A stretch of DNA of 56,668 nucleotides from Candidatus Acidiferrales bacterium (lineage in GTDB: Bacteria; Acidobacteriota; Terriglobia; Acidiferrales; UBA7541): the NCBI GenBank assembly GCA_030038275.1, contig JASHPG010000113.1:1-56668 (forward strand), in the 5' to 3' direction. The notes beneath the pieces are model-generated. The model saw only the letters and a list, made by a program, of their open reading frames with translations. It did not search any database and was not told the DNA's origin. Both the position numbers and the translations under genes were made by a program. Every line of letters starts with the position of its first letter. Position 1 is the first letter of the stretch. Positions 1 through 7,962 of this stretch are shown here, piece after piece.

Positions 1-1359
1 CTTCTCCGCCACCACGAAGGAAATATTGCTCTCCGATGAGCCCTGTGCAATCGCGATCACGTTCACGGTTTCGCGGCCCAGCGCGCTGAAGACGCGCCCG
101 GCCAGACCGGTAACTCCGCGCATATTTTCACCGACGACTGCCACAATGGCAATGCTTGGATCAACGGTAATATGCTCAACTTTCTCGTGCGCCACATCCT
201 GCGCAAATTCCTTGCGCAGAGCCTCGACAGTGCGTTGCGCGTCGGAACCAGCCACGATGAAGCAGATATCGTTTTGCGACGAGGATTGCGAGATGAGAAG
301 GAGGTTCGCGCGCATTTCCGCCGTGGTGGAAAACGTGCGCGCAACCACGTCCGGGGCTCCGACGATCCCCGGTCCGCCGAGGGTGATCAGCGCCACATCG
401 CGGATCGCGGTGAGGGCCTTCACACCGCCGCCGTTGCTGCGGCCCTTCGGCGTGATCTTGGTTCCGGTGCGTGAAGGAGCGAAGCTGTTGCGAATCCAGA
501 CCGGAATACCGGCATCCTGAACGGCGCGAAGGGTTTTAGGGTGCAACACCTTCGCGCCAAAATATGCGAGTTCGCTTGCCTCAAGATAGGAAATCTCCGG
601 GATGGTGCGGGCTTCGGGCACGAGCCTGGGGTCGGCGGTCATGACGCCATCCACATCCGTCCAGATGATCACTTCGCCGGCGCCGAGCGCCGCGCCCAAA
701 ATTGTGGCGGAGTAATCGGAGCCGCCGCGGCCGAGCGTCGTCAGAACACCGTCGGCCGTCGCACCGATAAAGCCAGTAACCACGGGAACGACCCCTTTAC
801 CGAGCAGTGGCAACACCCTTTCTTCGCAGCGCTCACGGGTGCGGTCCACCAGCGGATCGGCGCCGCCATGGGAGTTATCGGTCACGATCAACTCGGTGGC
901 CTCAATGGCTTCGCTCGGCAGCCCAAGCTCCTGCATCGCGCCGGCAACGATGGGCGCGGAAAGGCGTTCACCAAGGCTCGAAATTGCATCGAGAGTACGT
1001 GGCGTCAGTTCGCGCAACAGGGCGGTGCCCTTGTAGAGCCTTTCCCCCTCGGCGAAGATTTGATCGAGGCGGCTGGAAATCGATTGCCGCCTTTCTTCGC
1101 CGCGAATCAACTCCCGGAGGGCGGATTCATGGTTCTTGCGCAGTATCGCAAAGGCAGCGCCGGTGCGCTCGAGATCACCGGCTTCGGCATGAATCGCCGC
1201 TTCGATCAGCCGGTTGGTAACGCCGCTCATCGCCGAAACTACCGCGACCACGGGATCCTGACGCGACGCGTCCTGCACGATCTGAGCCACGCGCCCGATG
1301 CACGTGGCATCGCCCACAGACGTGCCGCCAAATTTCATCACCTGCAATGGCTTTTTCAT
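1..1359 (-). CDS. lysC: Aspartate kinase, 3' end cut by window edge
   Basis: Phosphorylates aspartate, the first step towards lysine, DAP, threonine and methionine. The frame is open from the ATG at 1359 to the window edge (453 codons, no stop). It begins with the kinase signature KFGGTSVGDA at about residue 9, carries the nucleotide-site segment RGGSDYSAT and a WTDVDGV segment mid-protein, and ends in two ACT regulatory repeats (ISQSSSQNDI and later IAQGSSESNI). The repeats indicate feedback control by an end-product amino acid. The second ACT repeat is nearly complete at the edge, so this could be a monofunctional LysC-type enzyme, or the kinase half of a ThrA-type kinase/homoserine dehydrogenase fusion, which the N-terminal part resembles equally. 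It lies 157 bases downstream of hisA on the same strand. Confidence 0.93.
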   Translation of the reverse strand, partial: MKKPLQVMKFGGTSVGDATCIGRVAQIVQDASRQDPVVAVVSAMSGVTNRLIEAAIHAEAGDLERTGAAFAILRKNHESALRELIRGEERRQSISSRLDQIFAEGERLYKGTALLRELTPRTLDAISSLGERLSAPIVAGAMQELGLPSEAIEATELIVTDNSHGGADPLVDRTRERCEERVLPLLGKGVVPVVTGFIGATADGVLTTLGRGGSDYSATILGAALGAGEVIIWTDVDGVMTADPRLVPEARTIPEISYLEASELAYFGAKVLHPKTLRAVQDAGIPVWIRNSFAPSRTGTKITPKGRSNGGGVKALTAIRDVALITLGGPGIVGAPDVVARTFSTTAEMRANLLLISQSSSQNDICFIVAGSDAQRTVEALRKEFAQDVAHEKVEHITVDPSIAIVAVVGENMRGVTGLAGRVFSALGRETVNVIAIAQGSSESNISFVVAEK

Positions 1360-1516
1360 TTTAGAAATGATGCGGCGCGGAGCGATCGAAGTGGCCTGGA
1401 GCGCAGAGCGACCCGGCCTTCAACATGGCCGCGCCAGAGAAAACTATACACTATCGGCGCCGACTCGCACGCCGGGTGTTCATTACGCGTGCCGTTACGA
1501 ACAGCCGGGCCGCGCG

Positions 1517-2230
1517 CTATCCACGCTTCATGCCTCGCATCCCGGTACGATTGGCCGCGAGTTTTCCCGTGTAAATCGCCATACCCACGGCGGCGTCCAT
1601 TCCGATTTTTTCAAGCGAACGCACTTCGGCCATGGAACGAATTCCTCCTGCCGCGGTTATGGGCAGGGTGGTCGAGCGGCGCAGGGTGCGAAACCACAAG
1701 AGGTCGGTTCCCTTCATAGAGCCCTCGTTATCCACGAACGTCGAGAGGAACCCGGCGCAAAACGGCTCCAGATCCGGAATCACATCTTCTGGCCGCAGCT
1801 TAAGCCGCTCGCGCCAGCCGCGAACGACGATGCGGCCTTTCTCTGTATCGAGAGCGACGATAATGTTCTTCCGGCCGACGCGCCGGCGCAGCACGGAGAG
1901 GAATCCGCGGTCTATCCCGCCGTTTCGAAACGCCGCGCTGCCGACGATCACCTTCTCCGCGCCCCACGACAAAATCTTCACCGCGCGCGTTACCGTGCGA
2001 ATGCCGCCGCCTACGCGAACCTCGCATTTCGCTCGACAGCAAAGCTCCTTGATCCACTGCCCGTTCGATCCCTTGCGCATGGCCGCGTCGAGATCGATCA
2101 CATGCAGAATCGGGTAGCCGCGGAATCGGTCGAGCAGGCCGAGCACGTCGTCCACGGCAAGCGCTCTCTTGCGGCCCCTCACGAGCTGGACGGCTTTCCC
2201 ATCCTGGAGGTCGATGCAAGGAATGATCAT
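1517..2230 (-). CDS. hisA: HisA-type phosphoribosyl isomerase
   Basis: Interconverts ProFAR and PRFAR, the isomerase step of histidine synthesis, in the cytoplasm. The 237-residue product is a half-duplicated beta-alpha barrel: the start MIIPCIDLQDGKAVQLVRG carries the N-terminal catalytic Asp, RVGGGIRT is a first phosphate-binding loop, and AAGGIRSM is the second. A mid-protein VALDTEKGRI segment supplies the second Asp. The sequence is rather divergent for HisA, and only context separates it firmly from related barrels. It is the last gene of the his operon; its ATG overlaps the hisF stop by four bases. It follows hisF instead of preceding it, the reverse of the common A-F order. Confidence 0.88.
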   Translation of the reverse strand: MIIPCIDLQDGKAVQLVRGRKRALAVDDVLGLLDRFRGYPILHVIDLDAAMRKGSNGQWIKELCCRAKCEVRVGGGIRTVTRAVKILSWGAEKVIVGSAAFRNGGIDRGFLSVLRRRVGRKNIIVALDTEKGRIVVRGWRERLKLRPEDVIPDLEPFCAGFLSTFVDNEGSMKGTDLLWFRTLRRSTTLPITAAGGIRSMAEVRSLEKIGMDAAVGMAIYTGKLAANRTGMRGMKRG

Positions 2231-2991
2231 CGGTTTCGACGGACGGGTACGCCGCGCTCAGATAAAAACCGCTTCAGGTCGGCAATCGAATGCGTTTCCT
2301 GGTGGAAGATCGAGGCGGCGAGGGCGGCGTCCGCGCGCCCGTCGGTGAACACTTCCAGAAAATCGTCAAACGTGCTGGCGCCGCCGGATGCAATCACCGG
2401 CACAGGCACGGTTTTCGCGATTTTGGCGGTCGCGTCACAATCGAATCCGCTGCGAGTGCCGTCGCGGTCGATCGACGTGAGCAGGATTTCGCCCGCGCCG
2501 CGCTGCACTGCTTCCGTCGCCCAATCGGCGGCATCCCGGCCGGTCGCTTCCCGGCCTCCGCGGATATACGCTTCCCACGAGCCATTCGTACGCTTCACAT
2601 CGAGCGAAAGGACGACAGCCTGCGCACCAAATTGCTGTGAAAGTTCGGAAATGAGTTCCGGCCGCTTGACGGCGGCAGTGTTGACCGTCACTTTATCCGC
2701 GCCGGCCAAGAGAACCGCGTGTCCTTCCTCCATCGTTCGAATGCCTCCCCCTGCGGTCAACGGAATATTCAGCTGCTCCGCCACGCGGCGAATCGTGCCC
2801 AGAAACGTCGCGCGTCCCTCGAACGACGCGCTGATATCGAGCACCACCAGCTCGTCCGCGCCCTCACGGTTGTAGCGCGCGCCGAGTTCCGCGGGGTTGC
2901 CCATATCGCGCAGTCCTTCGAATTCGACGCCTTTCACCACGCGCCCGGCGTCCACGTCGAGACAGGGAATGATCCGGCGTGCAAGCGTCAC
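2227..2991 (-). CDS. hisF: Imidazole glycerol phosphate synthase, cyclase subunit
   Basis: HisF uses ammonia delivered from HisH to cleave PRFAR into imidazole-glycerol phosphate and AICAR. The 254-residue length is standard. Visible landmarks are RRIIPCLDVDAGRVVKGV with the first catalytic Asp, TAGGGIRT, VVLSLDVKR with the second catalytic Asp, and the C-terminal phosphate loop IASGGAST. The start is GTG at 2991, overlapping the hisH stop in a GTGA arrangement, which implies translational coupling of the two heterodimer partners. AICAR released here feeds PurH, whose gene lies at 18969-20540. Confidence 0.96.
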   Translation of the reverse strand: MTLARRIIPCLDVDAGRVVKGVEFEGLRDMGNPAELGARYNREGADELVVLDISASFEGRATFLGTIRRVAEQLNIPLTAGGGIRTMEEGHAVLLAGADKVTVNTAAVKRPELISELSQQFGAQAVVLSLDVKRTNGSWEAYIRGGREATGRDAADWATEAVQRGAGEILLTSIDRDGTRSGFDCDATAKIAKTVPVPVIASGGASTFDDFLEVFTDGRADAALAASIFHQETHSIADLKRFLSERGVPVRRNR

Positions 2992-3593
2992 GAGAGCGAC
3001 TCCAGAAAATTGCGCAGCACAAGCGCGCCCGTTTCGCCCGATTTCTCGGGATGAAATTGCACTCCAAACAGATTTTCGCTCTCTGTAACCGCCGCGAACG
3101 ACACACCGTGATCGCAGGCGGCCACGGTAGCTGCCGCAGAGCCCAGCGCGGCGAAAGAATGCGCAAAATAAAAATATGCGCCTTCCGGAACTTTATGAAG
3201 CAAGCGGCTCTCGCGGACTTTTCGCAATTGATTCCATCCAATGTGCGGGGATTTTACGTTCGTTGGAAGCGCCGTCACTTTCTCGCGGAAAAAGCCAAGG
3301 CCGCACTCTCGCGGAGCCTCTTCGCTCGACGAAAATAATGCTTGGAGGCCAAGGCAAATTCCGAGAATTGGCACGCCGGAATCGCCCGCCGCCCGCAACG
3401 GCTCGATCAGATTGCGCTCACGCAAACCGGCCACGAAGGCGCCGAAATGGCCGACTCCCGGCAAAACGATCGCGCGAGCCGCCGTCATTTGCTCCGGCTG
3501 CGTGACACGCTCTGTATTCGCGCCGAGGCTGCGAAGCGCCCGTTCCACGGACGGTAGATTCCCCGCGCCATAATCGATGACAGCGATCTTCAC
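2988..3593 (-). CDS. hisH: Imidazole glycerol phosphate synthase, glutaminase subunit
   Basis: Class I glutamine amidotransferase that hydrolyses glutamine and channels ammonia into HisF. The 201-residue protein begins MKIAVIDYGAGNLPSVERAL. The nucleophile is Cys80 in PILGICLGLQ, and His181 and Glu183 in VQFHPEKSG complete the triad. The start codon is GTG at 3593, overlapping the hisB stop (GTGA). The partner hisF is directly downstream with the same type of overlap. Nothing in the sequence suggests loss of function. Confidence 0.96.
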   Translation of the reverse strand: MKIAVIDYGAGNLPSVERALRSLGANTERVTQPEQMTAARAIVLPGVGHFGAFVAGLRERNLIEPLRAAGDSGVPILGICLGLQALFSSSEEAPRECGLGFFREKVTALPTNVKSPHIGWNQLRKVRESRLLHKVPEGAYFYFAHSFAALGSAAATVAACDHGVSFAAVTESENLFGVQFHPEKSGETGALVLRNFLESLS

Positions 3594-4177
3594 AGCTTTT
3601 CCTTCGTGGAGGGCAGTACGTGCCGCAACTGTTTGTCACGCGTGACCGCGAATCGCACCGCTTTGGCAAATGCCTTAAAAATCGACTCCACCTGATGATG
3701 AGACGAACGGCCGTACACCAGTTTCAAATGCACGTTTGCCGAAGCTGCCTGAGCGAACGCCCGAAAAAAATCTTCCATCAGTTCGGTCTGGAAGTCGCCT
3801 ACGCGCGGCGCCGAAATCTTCCAGTTGCAGACGCAATACGCGCGCCCGGAGAAATCGACCGCCGCGGCAGCCAGACAATCGTCCATCGGCATCAGGAAAT
3901 ATCCCGAGCGCAAAATCCCTCGCTTGGTTCCGAGTGCTTTCTTTACGGCGTCACCCATCGCGATTCCGACGTCCTCCACAGTGTGGTGCTGATCCACATG
4001 CAAATCGCCTCGCGCCGTGAGATCCAAATCCATCGCGCCGTGCCGGGCAATCTGTTCGAGCATGTGGTCGAAAAACGGGATTCCGGTCGCGACGCTCGCT
4101 TTTCCGCGGCCATCGAGATTCAACCGTACGCGAATGTCCGTCTCTTTGGTTGAGCGCTTTACCGCCGCGGTTCTCAT
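3590..4177 (-). CDS. hisB: Imidazoleglycerol-phosphate dehydratase
   Basis: Manganese-dependent dehydration of imidazole-glycerol phosphate to imidazole-acetol phosphate. The open frame runs upstream to 4372, but I place the start at the ATG at 4177: it gives an ATGA overlap with hisC and a 195-residue protein of normal family length, while the upstream extension is Arg-rich and unrelated. The metal-binding motifs are visible: FFDHMLEQIARHG, DQHHTVEDVGIA and, near the C-terminus, SSHHQVESIFKAFAKAVR. It is a single-domain enzyme with no fused histidinol phosphatase. No hisN-type phosphatase is obvious nearby, although the inositol-monophosphatase-family gene at 44456-45250 belongs to a superfamily that can do that job. 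Confidence 0.96.
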   Translation of the reverse strand: MRTAAVKRSTKETDIRVRLNLDGRGKASVATGIPFFDHMLEQIARHGAMDLDLTARGDLHVDQHHTVEDVGIAMGDAVKKALGTKRGILRSGYFLMPMDDCLAAAAVDFSGRAYCVCNWKISAPRVGDFQTELMEDFFRAFAQAASANVHLKLVYGRSSHHQVESIFKAFAKAVRFAVTRDKQLRHVLPSTKEKL

Positions 4178-5229
4178 ATGGATGCCTTCAGTTCGCGGAG
4201 CAAGCGCCGCGTTTGCGCTAGTGTGCCGAGCGTAATGCGAACGTACCCTTCGCCCGCGAAATCGCCGGAACGATCGCGCACCAGAATGCCTTTGCGTTCT
4301 AGCGTTGCTACGATCAGTTTTGCGCGGTTCGCGAAATAAGCCAGCACGAAATTCCCTGCGCTCGGAAAACACCGAACTCCGAGTTTTCCCAGGCCGCTCT
4401 CCAATTCTTTGCGCCCGCGAATTACCTCGCGCACGGTCCGGACAATAAACGCCCGGTCGCGCATGGCGGCCTCGGCGGCAGCCAGAGCCGCCACGTTCAC
4501 TGGATATGGTGACTGCGCCTTGCGCATTTGTGCGGCAAGCTCTTCATTCGTGAAAAGGCACCCCAAGCGAAGTCCAGCCAGGCCACAGGTTTTTGAAAAT
4601 GTACGCGTGACGATCAGATTCTTGTGCCGGCGAATCCAGGAAATTACCGTGACGCCAGAAAATTCGAAGTACGCTTCGTCGATCACCACCATCGTCCGCA
4701 CGGCTACTTGGAGAATGCGGCGCAACTCGCGTGTGGAAAGCAGGCTCCCAGTTGGACTGTTAGGATTCGGCAAAAAGAAAACGCGCGGCGCGCGGCGCAA
4801 TTCTTCGATCACACTGCTGAACGGGAAACGCATTTCGTTGTCGTATCGCAGCGCCACAACGCGCGCGCCCGCCAGCTCCGAGTAAAAGCGGTACATCGCA
4901 TAAGTCGGCTCAACGAGAAGCACCCGATCCGCTGGATCAACAAGCGTGTTAACAATAAGGCTCAGCGCTTCGTCGGTGCCGTTGGTGAGCAAAAGCTCCT
5001 GGGTCCCCACGCCGAAGTGACGTGCCGCTTTTTTTCGAATCGTCTCCTGTTCTGGATATGCTGAAATCGACGCGGAGCTGAGCTTGGCCAGAGCACGCCG
5101 GACCGCCGGCGAGCAGCCGATCGGATTCTCGTTGAAATCTAGCCGCACTTTGTCGGTGCGCCCCTCAAGCGGTGGATGATAAGGGCGCATCTGGCGAACC
5201 GACTTACGCACGCGAATCGCGACGTTCAT
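4174..5229 (-). CDS. hisC: Histidinol-phosphate aminotransferase
   Basis: PLP enzyme converting imidazole-acetol phosphate to histidinol phosphate with glutamate as donor. The 351-residue fold-type I aminotransferase shows LDFNENPIGCSP near the N-terminus, NGTDEALSLIVN, an FLPNPNSPTG segment, the VVIDEAYFEF segment, and the Schiff-base Lys in TRTFSKTCGLAGLRLG. The ATG at 5229 overlaps the hisD stop (ATGA), and the stop overlaps the hisB start. HisC-family enzymes can also act on aromatic keto acids, but the operon position fixes the main role. Confidence 0.95.
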   Translation of the reverse strand: MNVAIRVRKSVRQMRPYHPPLEGRTDKVRLDFNENPIGCSPAVRRALAKLSSASISAYPEQETIRKKAARHFGVGTQELLLTNGTDEALSLIVNTLVDPADRVLLVEPTYAMYRFYSELAGARVVALRYDNEMRFPFSSVIEELRRAPRVFFLPNPNSPTGSLLSTRELRRILQVAVRTMVVIDEAYFEFSGVTVISWIRRHKNLIVTRTFSKTCGLAGLRLGCLFTNEELAAQMRKAQSPYPVNVAALAAAEAAMRDRAFIVRTVREVIRGRKELESGLGKLGVRCFPSAGNFVLAYFANRAKLIVATLERKGILVRDRSGDFAGEGYVRITLGTLAQTRRLLRELKASI

Positions 5230-6479
5230 TTGCGCACCTCAACGGACCGAGCGTGCGCCAACAGCCCTTCCGCGCGCGCGAACTCCTCCGCCACGGGCGA
5301 GAGACGGCGCGCACCCGCTCGCGAAACTTCCTGAACGCTGATGCACTTTACAAAATCGGCCGCAGAAAGGCCGCCGCGCGCGCGACCCACTCCTCCCGTC
5401 GGCAACACGTGATTCGTGCCACTGGCGTAGTCCCCGAACGTCTGCGCACTCCAATCACCCCAAAACACGCTTCCCGCGGAATTGAATTTCTTCCACGCGC
5501 CGCGCTCGCCTTCCGGCAAGCTCAAATGCTCGGGTGCAAACCGGTTCACAAAGTCGAGAGCCGCCGCGGCCGTGGGCGCCAAAAGAATCGCGCCGTTTGT
5601 TTCGAGTGAACGCCGCGCGAGATTCGACGCCGGCAGCGCGGCCAGCTGCTTTTCAATCTCATCGGCCACTTCGCGCGCCAGGCGCGCTGATGTCGTAACG
5701 AATAGTGACACCGCGTCCGGATCGTGCTCGGCTTGCGCGACCAAATCAGCAGCAATGAAACGGGAATTGCCGCGCGATGCGAGCACCACGGCTTCCGTAG
5801 GCCCTGCGAGCATGTCGATAGCGCAATCGGTGCTGACGATTTGCTTTGCGGCAGCCACGTAACGATTGCCTGGTCCGCAAATCTTGTCCACGCGTGGAAT
5901 CGACCTGGTTCCGTACGCGAGCGCCGCAATCGCTTGCGCGCCGCCGACACGCGCCACCGAATGAATCCCCAATTGATTCGCGGCGGCCAGCAGCGCAGCG
6001 CCAGGTTGCGGGCTGACCACAACGATGCGCTGAACGCCGGCTTCCTGCGCGGGGATTACCGTCATCAGCAGGGTCGAAACCAGCGAGAAGCGCCCACCAG
6101 GCAGGTAGCAACCAATCGATTCAATCGGGCGCACGCGCTGACCGGCTCGCACGCCTGGTTCAACTTCGATCGTCCAGTCCTGCGGCACCTGACGCCGGGC
6201 TACCGCTCGAATATTTCGTGCCGCGTGACGAATCGCCGAGAGAAATTCCCGCGAGACACTCTTGCTCGCTGTAGCGATTTCTGTCGGCGTTATCCACACA
6301 CTGCGCTGCGTCAACGCAATTTTGTCTAGCTGCTTCGTCCACCCGAAAAGCGCTGCGTCTCCCCTCCGACACACATCCTCGACGATGCGGCGCGCCACAC
6401 GTTCCGCTCGCTCGCTACTGGCGCGCCGCGATGCCAGGAACTTTTTCTCGGTCGATTCAGTTAATCGAAGAAGGCGCAT
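5226..6479 (-). CDS. hisD: Histidinol dehydrogenase
   Basis: Zinc enzyme that oxidises histidinol to histidine in two NAD-dependent steps. The start is the ATG at 6479, whose A is the last base of the hisG stop (TGATG); an upstream in-frame TTG at 6482 is less likely. The 417-residue product contains SIGCYLPGGRFSLVSTLLM, ICGPGNRYVAAAKQ, MLAGPTEAVVLA, and the active-site NRFAPEHLSLPE, with the C-terminal GTNHVLPTGG. Overlaps with both neighbours indicate one polycistronic unit. Confidence 0.96.
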   Translation of the reverse strand: MRLLRLTESTEKKFLASRRASSERAERVARRIVEDVCRRGDAALFGWTKQLDKIALTQRSVWITPTEIATASKSVSREFLSAIRHAARNIRAVARRQVPQDWTIEVEPGVRAGQRVRPIESIGCYLPGGRFSLVSTLLMTVIPAQEAGVQRIVVVSPQPGAALLAAANQLGIHSVARVGGAQAIAALAYGTRSIPRVDKICGPGNRYVAAAKQIVSTDCAIDMLAGPTEAVVLASRGNSRFIAADLVAQAEHDPDAVSLFVTTSARLAREVADEIEKQLAALPASNLARRSLETNGAILLAPTAAAALDFVNRFAPEHLSLPEGERGAWKKFNSAGSVFWGDWSAQTFGDYASGTNHVLPTGGVGRARGGLSAADFVKCISVQEVSRAGARRLSPVAEEFARAEGLLAHARSVEVRK

Positions 6480-7351
6480 CAATACACGACCTTGTTCAGT
6501 GGATATTCCACAATTCCTTCGGCTCGTGCCGCCTTCAGTTTGGGGATCAGCTGCCGCACCGTTTTTTCCTCAATGATCGTGTTGATGGCAACCCATCCGG
6601 GATCGCTCAAATGAGCGACCGTCGGATTGCGCAACGCCGGCAGCGCCGCCAACACGTTATCGAGATCGGGTTCGCGCACGTTCATCATCAGCCCCACGCG
6701 GTTGTAGGCCTTGATCGCGCCCTCCAGGAGCATGGCTATGTTCGCTATTTTCTCGCGCTTCCACGAATCGCTCCACGCGCCGCGATTCGCGATGAACCGC
6801 GTGGAAGATTCGAGCAACGTATCGACGATCCGCAAGTGATTTGCCCGCAGCGAAGATCCCGTCTCGGTAACTTCCACGATGGCGTCCGCTAGCCGCGGGA
6901 CTTTTACTTCCGTCGCGCCCCAGGAGAATTCTACGCGGGCGTTCACGCCGTTGCGTTCGAGATATTTTTCCGTCATGCGGACGGCTTCCGTGGCAATCAC
7001 TTTGCCTTCGAGATCGCGCACGCTCCTCATTGGCGAGTCTTCCCCCACTGCCAACACCCAGCGCACTTTTCCGAGGCCCGTTTTCGAATAGATTAGCTCA
7101 GCAATCTCGTGGACGTCCGCGCCGGTCTCCATGATCCAGTCCTTGCCCGTGAGACCAGCGTCGATCGCGCCGTTTTCCACATACCGCGCCATTTCCTGGG
7201 CGCGCACCATCATGCATTCGATCTCCGGATCGTCGATACCCGGATAGTAACTGCGAGAATTAATGGAAATTCGCCAACCTGCTCTTGCAAATAGCTCTAC
7301 TGTCGATTCCTGCAGGCTTCCCTTGGGGATTCCCAGTTTCAAGCAGCTCAT
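6479..7351 (-). CDS. hisG: ATP phosphoribosyltransferase, long form
   Basis: First, committed step of histidine synthesis: ATP plus PRPP gives phosphoribosyl-ATP. At 290 residues this is the long form, which carries its own C-terminal regulatory domain (roughly residues 215-290, including [20 protein letters not shown] and [17 protein letters not shown]) and does not need HisZ. Catalytic-domain landmarks are [16 protein letters not shown] at the N-terminus and the PRPP-site segment around [16 protein letters not shown]. The long form is the one known to be feedback-inhibited by histidine, so the pathway would be controlled both here and at the attenuator upstream. The ATG overlaps the hisI stop (ATGA). 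Confidence 0.95.
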   Translation of the reverse strand: MSCLKLGIPKGSLQESTVELFARAGWRISINSRSYYPGIDDPEIECMMVRAQEMARYVENGAIDAGLTGKDWIMETGADVHEIAELIYSKTGLGKVRWVLAVGEDSPMRSVRDLEGKVIATEAVRMTEKYLERNGVNARVEFSWGATEVKVPRLADAIVEVTETGSSLRANHLRIVDTLLESSTRFIANRGAWSDSWKREKIANIAMLLEGAIKAYNRVGLMMNVREPDLDNVLAALPALRNPTVAHLSDPGWVAINTIIEEKTVRQLIPKLKAARAEGIVEYPLNKVVY

Positions 7352-7737
7352 TGGCCCTTCCCTTTCCCGTATAGTTCCTCTGGCGAAATGATCCGCTCGG
7401 CCACTGTGGTTGCGGAGCCATCACGCTCGAGCCGGCGGAAAAAGCAGCTGCGATAGCCTTCGTGGCAAACTGCTCCGCCTTCAAGCTCCGCACGCACGAG
7501 CACCGCGTCCAGGTCGCAATCGATTCGCAATTCCCGCAGCAACAGCTTTTGCCCGCTCGTCTCGCCCTTGGTCCAAAGCTTCTTCCGCGAACGGCTGTAG
7601 AACGTGACGAATCCGGTCTGTTGCGTCCTGGCGAGCGCTTCACGGTTCATAAACCCCAGCATCAATATTTCGCCATTCTTGTCATCCTGCACGATGGCTG
7701 GGATCAATCCGCCTTCCTTCTCGAAATCGAGCTCCAT
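7348..7737 (-). CDS. hisI: Phosphoribosyl-AMP cyclohydrolase
   Basis: Opens the adenine ring of phosphoribosyl-AMP, a zinc-dependent step of histidine synthesis. The 129-residue protein has [37 protein letters not shown], the [10 protein letters not shown] metal-site segment and [13 protein letters not shown], all typical of HisI. There is no fused pyrophosphohydrolase (HisE) domain and no separate hisE in the operon, so that activity must be encoded elsewhere. It is the first structural gene, 13 bases after the attenuator T-tract; the ribosome-binding site GGAGAGAT sits a few bases before the ATG at 7737. Confidence 0.95.
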   Translation of the reverse strand: MELDFEKEGGLIPAIVQDDKNGEILMLGFMNREALARTQQTGFVTFYSRSRKKLWTKGETSGQKLLLRELRIDCDLDAVLVRAELEGGAVCHEGYRSCFFRRLERDGSATTVAERIISPEELYGKGKGQ

Positions 7738-7750
7738 TTCATCTCTCCAT

Positions 7751-7788
7751 AAACAAAAAGCCCGCCAGCGCCTGTCGCGCCAGCGGGC
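7751..7788 (-). terminator. Attenuator terminator of the his leader
   Basis: On the minus strand a GC-rich hairpin, with GCCCGC at 7788-7783 paired to GCGGGC at 7765-7760 and a further inner GC stem, runs straight into TTTTT (7759-7755). It lies between the His-rich leader peptide and hisI, which is the classical place for a transcription attenuator. The same hexamers GCGGGC and GCCCGC occur earlier, inside the leader coding sequence (7875-7870 and 7834-7829), so mutually exclusive pairings are possible. Confidence 0.82.
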
Positions 7789-7814
7789 CGATGAGTCCAG
7801 CTAAAGATTGCGAG

Positions 7815-7886
7815 CTAGCCACACCGCCGCGGGCACGGGATCGTGTGAGTGTGGTGATGGCTATAATGCGCCCGCAGCAGCTTCAT
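7815..7886 (-). CDS. hisL: Histidine operon leader peptide
   Basis: A 23-codon reading frame, ATG at 7886 and TAG at 7817-7815, encodes a peptide whose core is HYSHHHTH: five His residues at positions 7, 10, 11, 12 and 14. The His codons lie in the loop of a hairpin formed by codons 4-6 (GCGGGC) and codons 18-20 (GCCCGC). The expected mechanism, known for enterobacterial his operons, is that scarcity of charged tRNA-His stalls the ribosome here and prevents the downstream terminator at 7751-7788 from forming. There is no ribosome-binding site before the ATG, and the -10-like TATAAT ends five bases upstream of it, so the transcript may begin at the ATG. Confidence 0.87.
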   Translation of the reverse strand: MKLLRAHYSHHHTHTIPCPRRCG

Positions 7887-7891
7887 GACAC

Positions 7892-7925
7892 ATTATAACG
7901 TAGGGTAACGCGCACCGAATGTCAA
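7892..7925 (-). promoter_or_regulatory. Probable his operon promoter
   Basis: On the minus strand TTGACA lies at 7925-7920 and TATAAT at 7897-7892. The 22-base spacing is longer than the usual 17, so they may not act together. A 17-base spacing from TTGACA would give TACGTT as the -10. If TATAAT is the -10, transcription would start about at the ATG of hisL (7886). Confidence 0.55.
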
Positions 7926-7962
7926 GGACGATCACGCAAGATGGACTGCGGCCAAACTGCAA

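Noticed and set aside
1360..1516. Lysine riboswitch or independent leader before aspartate kinase
   Set aside because: Only 157 bases are available and no lysine-riboswitch landmarks were seen; a weak TATAGT was noted but no matching -35.
541..1719. A 392-residue plus-strand frame opposite aspartate kinase
   Set aside because: The minus strand encodes the complete aspartate kinase motifs here; the plus frame has none.
1298..2875. A 525-residue plus-strand frame across lysC, hisA and hisF
   Set aside because: It is antisense to three well-supported genes and shows no domain; such long frames are expected opposite GC-rich coding sequence.
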